64,000 bases of DNA, from assembly GCA_963565915.1 (NCBI GenBank), contig OY751487.1:4402001-4466000 (forward strand). Direction: 5' to 3'. Below are positions 55,621-64,000 of the stretch, one piece after another. The DNA is from Entoloma clypeatum. Lineage: Eukaryota; Basidiomycota; Agaricomycetes; Agaricales; Entolomataceae. The notes beneath the pieces were generated by a model. The model had not been told where the DNA came from. It saw only the letters and a program-made list of their open reading frames with translations, and ran no database searches. Position 1 is the first letter of the stretch; each line of letters opens with the position of its first letter. The translations under genes and the position numbers were made by a program.

Positions 55621-58056
55621 GACAGTTTTGTTCATCGAGGTAGGCTTGGTTTGGGGCGATGGTCACAGTTGGGGAGAAAAAATGGACATGTGGGTATGGC
55701 CGTTTGAATGGTGGTGCGCACACGAGGCGGGAGGAGAGATTTGGGGAGGGTCGCCGTAGTCGGAAAGCCCGCTTCGGGACTTGCGGTTCGGCATGAGGTG
55801 GGCCACGAGGCGGGCCGGCTTCTTAAATTGGCAACGAGGAAACACGGCGCGAATTGTCGGACGCGCACCCACTTGGCAGTGATTTTAATTTGTTTGATTT
55901 TGGAATACACAAAGGTGAGATGATAATTTGGAACGTAAAATGAAGTGATTTATGATATTGGAGCTGTTATGATTGGAGGGAAATATTGGTAGAGATCGTC
56001 ACGACGTGAATTCACCCTCGAATGGGCCGTCGCTGAAGTGCAGGGCTGATGGTGGTATTATTGGCGAAAGTTGTGGCGTTTCTGCGCGTGTCACTGGCTC
56101 ATTATAGATCATGCATCCATCCGGAAACAAGGCGGAACTTAACGTTTTGTTCGAACTACGCGATGGACATAATAATTCTTCCGGGTGCGTTGTTACGGTG
56201 GCGCTGGCATTTGATGAACTCAATGGGCGCAGCGCGTCTGGATGTAATTGTAGGGGATCGCGAAGTTGGTCATCGAGACAATTCGGATGCGACCTATATG
56301 CGTTCCAATGTCCGGCGCGTCCATAAGAAGTGTTTCAGCAGTTCAAATTGAAAGGCCCTATTTCCGATCCTTGCCTTTTACCGGGAAGCGAGAGATAAGG
56401 AAACCTCTTCAAGCAATGCCTCGGTCACGGTAAACACCCTATCCCTCATAAACTCGATGTTTCGAACCGACAGAGGAACGTAAAGTTCTTCGACGGTCTT
56501 AATAGACGACAGACAATGTCTACTTGGCGAGTTATCTGAACCGAGTACCGCTAAAATCCAATGAGACGTTGATTGAGGAGTGATCGTATTTCTGTCAAGG
56601 GGTGCGCGTTCGGTAATTAATCGTCCGAGCCATGAACTTGGTAATGTGGATTGCGAAGAGACCATCACATAGAGCCTATGCCTCGCGAAAAACTAGTGTT
56701 GCCAACACAAACCCTGGTCATAGTCGCTTGGTGCTCGATGCGACCTTTACGACCAGAAGCCAGGGAACTGGTCTTGTGTGATGCCGCTAGAAACCTTTCG
56801 ATGGCCCAGACCCTAGGACAACCGAGCTTAACTAGACTGCTGATCGCGGCGTTGGAGGTTAACTGCCAAGGACCAGTGAGCTACAGTTCATAGCTGACTC
56901 TCAAGGCTTCGAGTATAGCTTCAATGGGCGTGTTTCCGCGACAGTCTGCTTGGTATGCTGCATTCCGAATCTGGTGGGTGTGACCGGAAGGGAAGCGGAT
57001 ACACTGTGTCCGAAGCAATTTCTCTATCATAGATTCTACGCATTGCGCGGTAGGATTACTAGTCAACTTCCAGTGGTGAACCAGTTGGATGTACAGCCTG
57101 AGTATCATGACGGTCGGTTTTGAATTGAAGGTCCCACTTGAGGTTTACAAACGAGACAAGTGTCGCATAGGTGACCAGCACCAGTGACCGATCAGAGCCC
57201 AAATTCGTGTAGGTGTTGTTTTAATCCGATAGTCGTGAAGTATAGCAAGTAACGCCGAGGAGGCGAATGTCCGAAAGTCGAACGTCGGTCCTACAATATC
57301 ACAAGTGTCAAGACTAGCTAGTAACTAGGAGCGAAATATCCCACGTTGATGCAGAAACGTAGATGTTCGACAGTCGCCTCAGCCTGAAAGCAAGCCGAAT
57401 TTTGAACGCCAGAAAACCGCAAAGCATCATGTAGTTCAGGTTGTGGCGAGGCTTTTGTTTTCGAATCGAATTTATAGGCCCTGGCTTGAAGAATGCTGAA
57501 ATAGTACTGTCGCAACAACCATAAAGAGCCATGAACCTCTATCGGGGCCCGGACAATCAGGAACTTTGAAGGAGACATGTCACGTGGCGGGGGTGTGGAA
57601 AGTGCCAAAAATAGATCGTCACTACACTCACTGCCAACCCAATGGACTTTGTGTTTCTTCTCCTTCAAGTTGTATTCCCGGGGTAGACTAGTGACCGATC
57701 CCTCTACCTCTACGCGGTATCGTCGCTTCATACCGAGCGACGGAAAGCATTACTATGTCTGGCAGTATCCACTAAGCTGTGGGGCGATCTTTGGGCGGAA
57801 GTTTCAGTGGTGCGTTGCATTCGCATCTTCGGGCTTGCTGGTAGTTGTTGGGACTACTTGTGTATCGGAAAGCTGATAATGCTGTTATTTTCGCTCCCCT
57901 AACCAACTTTGTGCTCTGATTGCATCACCGGCCATGTTGCCACTCTCAGGGCTTTGGATAAACTTGCAACGACTGTCCTTGAAAGTTCTTCATAGGTCTT
58001 CTTATAAGTACGAGAGCCTTGGGGCTTTGTGCAGCACTCGCAATATGACCTTACGC
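55621..58056. other. Accessory region with possible gene relic on the minus strand
   Basis: Minus-strand open segments at 57731-57318 (with VHWVGSECSDDLFLALSTPP and VHGSLWLLRQYYFSILQARAY), near 57270-57150 (FASSALLAILHDYRIKTTPT), 57108-56881 and 56668-56378 have protein-like composition, but I could not join them into one gene. No family recognised. Confidence 0.35.
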
Positions 58057-58510
58057 TTTTCCCGTCAAACAGCCCGCCGAACTCGCCTGTGGCGAATGCT
58101 TGATCAAACTTGAGTACTCGGGGGTTTGTCACTCGGATCTTCATATCCAAAGGGGGGATCGGGAGACGCCGCTACTTCCGCTAGTTGGAGGGCACGAGGG
58201 CGTTGGTCACATCGTCGCGATTGGACAACGCAGTACCCCTGGCCCTATTAAAGTCGGCGCGGAGAAAGTTGACGCCAATGTAGGTCTCATATATTAAGGT
58301 ATGTTACCCCCATTCCAGAGGGACTGGAGAGTGCGGCTGCAGCACCTATCATGTGTGTTGTATAAATTCCCTTTGATTTCCTGCGTGATTCGAACACTTA
58401 TTCCTAGGGTCTAACTGTCTATAAAGCTCTCAAACCGGCCGATGAACGAAGCGGTGAATGAACCGCATGCGATCTCAGGTGCTGGGGCTTGGATATCTTG
58501 GTAAAATATC
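58057..58510 (+). pseudogene. Internally deleted alcohol dehydrogenase pseudogene
   Basis: Similar to the intact ADH at 40.5 kb. The frame starting before 58100 reads [20 protein letters not shown] and [18 protein letters not shown] (catalytic zinc region retained). It then decays and jumps to VTPIPEGLESAAAAPIMC (about 58305-58360) and GLTVYKALKPADER (about 58408-58450), ending near CTCAGGTGCTGGGGCTTGG, the cofactor loop. The structural-zinc cysteine cluster (exons 2-3 of the intact gene) is absent, the cofactor loop frame is broken by stops, and nothing downstream is found. The lost N-terminal codons and missing 3' half confirm it is not functional. Confidence 0.85.
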
Positions 58511-61142
58511 TCTGTATCGCCTGTGGAGGATACTTGATGGGCTGGACTATCTTATATCGCATCTGCATTTCTCCTTTCCGGGAAATCTACTCCGCAAATC
58601 ACTGCAACCATCGTCTCTAGCACCTCAAGTCGACTACAGGACACTCTCGCATAAGCACAACCTCAGCGCTATCGAAATACTCACTGGCCATCAACTTCCG
58701 TCAGCAGACACAAAATCATCTGTCATCCACCACGCTCTAGAACACCTTATCGTGGAGGAACGGAGGGCATCTACTTTCACTGGAACACTTCATACACATT
58801 GACCGGCACTCATCTTGTTGGTTCTGTGGCGCCGTCCTTGTCCTCCCCGACGCGGCGTGGCCAAAGCCTAATAATGGACGGCAACTATCCAGTCTTTACA
58901 ATAATGAAGCTGACTTACTAACGGCCGGATTTGAGACCGCCGGTTTCAAGACCAGACCGATCTCCCTCAGCATCGAAGGCCTTTTCCTTCTCCTCTCGAA
59001 GTCTAACCTTCCAGGGGCCGTGGAGGACAGCAAAGTCGTTGCTTGATGATCTATCGGGCTACACGTCGACTGCTCCTACTGGCATCGGCACATGCGATTG
59101 GAATCACTACCGTTGATTATCACTATATTTCATTTCTCATTGAACCTCGCAAGTACTGCTCGGAAGACATCGATGTCGCCACTTTTCTAATTCTGGGGTT
59201 ACAAATGACTGCTGTCATGCTTGGTAAGTTATACTCAGACTCGAAGAACTTCTCGTATTTAACCTTAATATGAATACGTGGCTTGCTCGTTGGAACTACC
59301 AGCTCGGTTCAAGTCTCGTGCAGCTGAGAACTGGTTGCCACCATCTTTGAAGTTAGGCATCAGGATGTCATTACCACGTGGTGGATACCTGAGTTCAGAT
59401 TCCACTCTACCAAGTCAGCATCGATGTAGGGTCATCGAAATCGTACTTAGCCTTTCATCGACATCAATCAAAACCAACGCCGTGAACGTGTGCGGTCAAG
59501 CTTTTTTGGATTGTCTTCTTTGTCGGTCGAGAGATAGGACTCATCGAAGCTGTCTTTTGTTGTGTTTTTCTGAGAAAAAAAATCCTTCCCTCGCAGGGCT
59601 TCGGGGGATGAAATTGATTTCCAAGTCATATTACTATCATCATCATCATCATTATCATTATTATTATGGAGGTGACGGACCATCATTCAATGCACCTCGA
59701 GCTCGTCACGCCACTGTGCTAACCTTTATCAACTTGAAACCGGAATTATATGGCAGGAGGAATCAGAAGTATACCAACAATCCACTGAAGTGCAATTGGT
59801 GCCGACGTGGCACGATCATTCTAGAGCGGAGGATTATGCCAGTGATTTCCTGCCACGAGCCCGGATCTATTGCATCAATGGTTAGATGTATTTGCATACT
59901 ATTTTGTAGAAACCTGGTTCCGACCTGATAATAATTGGTTTCTGACTCGGAACTGCCAGATTTGAGGATCTGAGGGGGAACATTGAGAAACATGGCCAAA
60001 AGCATGTCGATCGCGACAACAGTGTTCGAACACGGGTTTCCCTGAATGATGAATCGACGACGGGTGATCGGAATGCGGAAACAAAATGGATTATGGCAGC
60101 TGAATTACCATGTTATAGAGGACGGCTCCGGAAGTATGAACCAACAGGAACCTTTTCACCCTCGCAGAGCAGCCTCGGCATGTAGTCCTTCTATGCTCGA
60201 AGACAGGTGACGTCCACCTGCCGGTGAAGGTGTTCAGGTTGATGGAAACAGGGTGCTTTGTAATTTTGCTGGTGGAATACTAGAGAATGCGGAAAAAAAG
60301 CTCCCCCTGTTGGACCACATGAGATAGGTGCATGTTGGGTTGATTGGACTCTACTAAAAAGAGGCATTTGTTTCGATCGAGACATCAAGGGGGTACTGAC
60401 CTGGGTGGATCTAAGATGAACAGCATTCATTCGAGCATTTGTAGATGACCAAAGACAGTACTAGGCTCTAGGGACTTGAAGACACGTTGGTGCGGCGGAG
60501 GATTGTGGTTTTCCACTCTGCCTTGATGATATCGTGCAGTGTGCTCCTGTGAAGGCAGTTGAAGTATTTTGCAGTGAATAACATCCACCTTGCAGTATAC
60601 GAGCGTATCGAGAGCATCATTGTCCGTTCAGCGGACAATTTTCAATCGTTGTGTCAATGGTCCGATCACTCAGAGTCTTCTTTTGTTATTTCATGACATG
60701 CCTTACACCTCACGTACCTAGAAGGTCAGATCAGTTAGCATTCGCCCAGACACTGACTTGAGAACATGAAGGCACCTTTTCATCTATATCGTTACTGGTG
60801 AGGCTACAACACGAGGTTTCTTCGAGGACTCAGAAGACGTTATTGAACCAGAGACATGGCGAGAAAATGGTGCGTTAGCCTGGGGATAAAAGGAAGAATT
60901 GAGATGCAATATACTTATACTGAAACAGATGGTGTAGCCGAGCATTCCCCAACTCAGCGTAGTAGCATGTCACGGTTCAGTCGGTAAATTTCCTTTCATT
61001 TAGGCGTACATTCAGGGAGGAGAAACAGAGATATTCCGCTTCACTGACCCTTGATATAACTACATAGACATCGTCTCTGATAAAGTCAATCATCAAGATT
61101 GGAAGAACGTACCAGGCTATCGTGGTGCATCGTGTTTGAAGA
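58511..61142. other. Gene-free accessory stretch with a microsatellite
   Basis: No credible gene. An ATC/ATT trinucleotide run occurs at about 59630-59667. Confidence 0.4.
59630..59667 (+). repeat. ATC/ATT trinucleotide microsatellite
   Basis: Interrupted (ATC)n(ATT)n array, TATCATCATCATCATCATTA and onwards. Confidence 0.8.
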
Positions 61143-62278
61143 TCATACCAATTTCTGTCGTAAATCGTTCGGCAAGCTGACGGCGTTGCTCTCAAGTTCG
61201 TAGAATTTCAAGAGACCGTACCGACCGGATCGCCTGCTTTCCAAGATGATCGCTTGCCTCTTACAGATTGAAGCTGTCATATGCTCTTTGATCATCCCGA
61301 TCAATCGCACCACCTTCTGAAGGGTCGCTGTGTTTCGGATCTGCCATAAGTCGAGGGCTCCTGTTTCCTTCACATCTATCTTCTCAACGGATGAGAAACG
61401 CCCATGCCCATCGTGATATCCTGCCATAATAATGGGAGTCTGGGAGAACCATAACTGGGTCATAGTACGATCATGGGTCGGGGGATAGCCAGCTAGAAGG
61501 GTCTTGATTTCAATAACATTTTCCGCTGGTACCGTGATTCCACGTCTGATGATCTGTAAGCCGCTTGGTGAGATTGTTGTTGATGCCATGTGATCCGAAA
61601 GCGGGGGGACCGTCTTTGTCGACGCCGCAGTGCTTAAACAGGCGTCGACCTGGTATCTCACCAGAGTTTTCAGACCCCCGAAGGTATAACTGATGACGCG
61701 ATTGTGACGAATCGTACCCTCAGAGAGTGGACCCGTGAATGACGTTTCAAAGGACATCCCATAACTGTTGTCACGGTGCTCGTACCCCCCAGCCGACCAG
61801 CCGAGGTGGAAGAGAAGAGTATCACCCACGATCTCCGCGTCGATACGATGAAGTCCTATGCCCCTTGTGAAGAAATTGAAAAGGGCTCGAAGGTTCTTTC
61901 TGTCTGTGATGAGATCGAATTCTCGTAATGCTAGGTCCGGGACAGTGATTTCGATGGCTCTGATAACCTGTTCGACTGGGCATCCAGGCAATACAGTTCT
62001 TGGGTCGATGTGTGTGGAGTCAATTGGGATACTGATAGGAAGCTCTTGAGGAGGAGTCCAAACGGGTGGTGAACCTGCAACGAGTGAGTCTCGAGATTGC
62101 AACAATCGGGGGCCTCTGACTTACCAGGAACTACCACTCGATCGGGGCCCACGTCATAGGATGTAGGAAAGGATATGTCTTCAAGTGAAATGGAGCGTGT
62201 CATATCAGGAATGATCGCTTGAACCGAGATAGTTTGAAGGATCTTCTTCGTCCCTTCAAGTATAGAACTTTGGGCCAT
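61143..62278 (-). CDS. Conserved fungal protein, probable diverged DXO/Rai1-like fold
   Basis: Two exons on the minus strand, 62278-62125 and 62074-61143, give 361 aa. The protein belongs to a fungal family often labelled geranylgeranyl pyrophosphate synthetase. It has no DDxxD prenyl-diphosphate motif, so that label is unlikely to be right. Recognisable blocks are PGSPPVWTPP at the exon junction, FDLITDRKNLRALF, and YTFGGLKTLVRYQVDA. Further on are VIEIKT (Glu240, Lys242) and TQLWFSQTPIIMAGYHDGHG. The order x-V-D ... E-x-K ... W-x-x-Q/SQ ... GxxDxxG resembles the PD-(D/E)XK core of DXO/Rai1 decapping exonucleases (inference). The usual Glu two residues before Asp195 is Gln193 here, which could impair metal-dependent catalysis. 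No signal peptide. Confidence 0.85.
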
Positions 62279-63236
62279 AGTGAGTGCAAAGAGGTTTGCT
62301 GATGATTGGCGCCAAAGGCTGTGACTTTATAGCATTATAGGCAACTTTGATAAGCTTCGCTGGGCCTTTCAATCACCTCAGAAGCGCAGAAAATCCGGAC
62401 AGAATTGGCGTCGGCGTTCCTACCATAGGCTGGACGATGAAGGGAGGTCGGCAACTCGTGTGTTCAGATTTTCAAATCACCATGATGCGGATACCCAGAT
62501 ACAGATTTTCAATCCGCAGCCAGATAACTGATGCGATCAAACATCATTGAATTCGAGACAGATTGCTTCAGAGAATTGCAACTTACCAGCCATAAGTGCC
62601 CAAAAAATCCTCTTGGTGGCAGCTTAGTGCGACCAGCTGCCGCGAATAGCTATTGCACGTCATATCCATTTTTCGGAGACTTAAGGAAGCCTCCCAAGGT
62701 TGCCGTCTCACTCATTCGGTGTGTAATATTTATTTTCCATAAATCGAGAATTTACATTCACAACCTGCGTGAAAAGTTTCCATTGCTTCGTTTTGTGGCG
62801 AGGGGAGTGTCGGCGATGATTATTTCACCTTTTAGAAATCCGGTGTATGGTAAGTAAGTGACTAGATTCAATCTGGGACTGAAATATATAAAAACTGACC
62901 TCGAAGCTCAACGCCAATTGAGACGCCCATAAAGACTCACTACCGAAAGATAGCGGGGAGGTGAATCCATAGTACTTATTAGTGGAATTCGAGTCATTTC
63001 AAATGAAGAATTGGCGGAACTTCTGTCTTCTTTCAAGGTCGAACTTCTGATAGCGAAAGCGCCACTCCCACTGATTTGGGTGAACTTAGTGCCAGAATTC
63101 AAAGTCGAAAACGCTTTAGTTTCAGAGGTCGTGCAATAATGGAACCCAGTTGCAACGGTGGAGTTGTGGTTTGTTTGTACAATTGTGGGGGTTTGAGATG
63201 AGATAGCTGGGCAACATCGCTTCAACTTCTCCCACC
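62279..63236. other. Divergent intergenic region upstream of the HSF gene
   Basis: About 0.96 kb between two divergent start codons. I looked for heat-shock elements (inverted nGAAn units with 2-nt spacing): GAA/TTC words are frequent near 62985-63110, but I see no canonical array. No gene. Confidence 0.4.
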
Positions 63237-64000
63237 ATGGCCACCGGTCAAGTCGCCCTTTCTCGACATAGGACACCTATCACTATCCAAAAGTCTCGCC
63301 CGGCAGTCCCTGCATTCCTCCAGAAGCTTCATGAGTTCGTTTCTGCCACCTGAATACCGAATCATGAGATGCTCATTGAGAGCTTTTTCGAATCCAGGAT
63401 GGTAAACGATCCCAATAACCATGAATTAATCCGGTGGTCTGACGCTGGGGATTCTTTCTTCGGTTCGAGTCGAAAATTTGACATTCTGCTTCAACCAGCT
63501 AAGGTGTTCATGCTAGTGATGGATCACGAACGATTCGCTCGCGAGGTTCTCGGTCGCTGGTTCAAGCATCAGAATTTCGCCTCTTTCGTCCGACAACTGA
63601 ACATGTATGGATTTCACAAAATCCCACATCTCCAACAGGGGGTGTTGAAGAGCGACGCCGATTCCGAGTTCTGGAACTTTGGCCATCCCAACTTTCACCG
63701 CGGTCAACCTGAACTACTTTGCCTCATTCAACGCAAAAAACAAGCTCCTCAAGGAGGGGAAGAATCGGTCTTCGAAATACGGGAGCCGACTCATGCAGTT
63801 CCTACACCAGCCGGCGCAGCATCGGGGCAGGTCCTGGATATTCAGACCATCATGAATGGTATATCGGCAATTCAGCGCCACCAATCAACTATAGCAGCAG
63901 AACTAAACGAGTTGAAGCAATCAAATCAACTGTTATGGCAAGACGCAATGGACGCCCGAGCGAAGCACCAAAAACAACAAGACACCATCAATCGGATCGT
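63237..64000 (+). CDS. HSF1: Heat shock factor-type transcription factor, 5' part only
   Basis: Winged-helix DNA-binding protein of the HSF family; trimers activate heat-shock and proteostasis genes (family knowledge). Exons 63237-63334, 63398-63462 and 63517-64000 (truncated by the window end). The start has a strong context, CACCATGG. The DNA-binding domain covers about residues 18-125: VPAFLQKLHEMVNDPNNHEL, IRWSDAGDSFFV, then the recognition-helix segment WFKHQNFASFVRQLNMYGFH, followed by FWNFGHPNFHRGQPELLCLI and RKK. A predicted coiled coil (ISAIQRHQSTIAAELNELKQ) begins near the edge and corresponds to the HR-A/B trimerisation region. Skn7 also has this domain, but the placement and linker favour HSF. 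The activation domain is outside the window. Confidence 0.93.

Noticed and set aside
59278..59928. 216-aa plus-strand frame over the trinucleotide microsatellite
   Set aside because: Crosses the ATC/ATT repeat (poly-His/Tyr) with no recognisable protein on either side.
62908..63422. Minus-strand frames opposite the HSF start
   Set aside because: Antisense to the first HSF exons and its promoter; the plus-strand HSF domain is unambiguous.

Overview
The window is nuclear DNA of a filamentous basidiomycete, most likely an agaricomycete. Genes are split by many short introns (about 50-60 nt, GT...AG). Their products are fungal (PNS1-type choline-transporter-like protein, IML1, NAT3, Pcl-type cyclin, UBP3, HEL2, MRPL37, GH131, HSF). 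Genes are monocistronic and lie on both strands. I cannot name the genus. I recognised no rRNA, tRNA, CRISPR array or autonomous transposon gene.

Layout. 1-10.3 kb is a compact housekeeping block: the 5' part of a PNS1-like transporter (-), IML1/DEPDC5 of the TORC1-inhibiting SEACIT/GATOR1 complex (+, nine exons), NAT3/Naa20 of the NatB N-terminal acetyltransferase (-), and an uncharacterised coiled-coil/AT-hook protein (+). 10.3-14.0 kb has no credible gene and is rich in poly-T tracts; a Pcl/Pho80-like cyclin follows (14.0-15.1 kb). 15-23.9 kb is mostly gene-poor. It holds copies of a dispersed repeat of about 845 bp and a small gene for a secreted Gly/Tyr/Lys/His-rich peptide. 23.9-29.1 kb carries UBP3/USP10 and an intronless DUF6604 protein. 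29.5-31.4 kb is a tandem run of the repeat on the minus strand, next to a second, inverted copy of the His-rich peptide gene (31.8-32.2 kb). A GH131 glycoside hydrolase, HEL2/ZNF598 and mitochondrial ribosomal protein MRPL37 (mL54) fill 33.2-37.8 kb. Another tandem copy of the repeat (38.1-39.15 kb) precedes an 11-exon yeast-type alcohol dehydrogenase (40.5-42.2 kb).

42-64 kb is mainly accessory or decaying sequence. It contains coding-like fragments, a disordered acidic hypothetical protein (50.4-51.5 kb), a degenerate tandem duplication (54.0-55.6 kb), an internally deleted ADH pseudogene (58.1-58.5 kb), a fungal protein that appears to be a diverged DXO/Rai1-like enzyme (61.1-62.3 kb), and the 5' part of a heat-shock-factor gene that runs off the window end.

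The most distinctive content is the pair of small secreted-peptide genes. Each encodes a signal peptide and a pro-segment, then a Lys-Arg (Kex2-type) site immediately after a phase-0 intron, then a cysteine-free Gly/Tyr/Lys/His-rich mature region. They are in opposite orientation about 10 kb apart, share a 22-bp upstream box and a TATA region, and each lies beside copies of the same repeat family. UBP3 and HEL2 both belong to ribosome ubiquitination/turnover biology, but I see no evidence that their proximity is functional.
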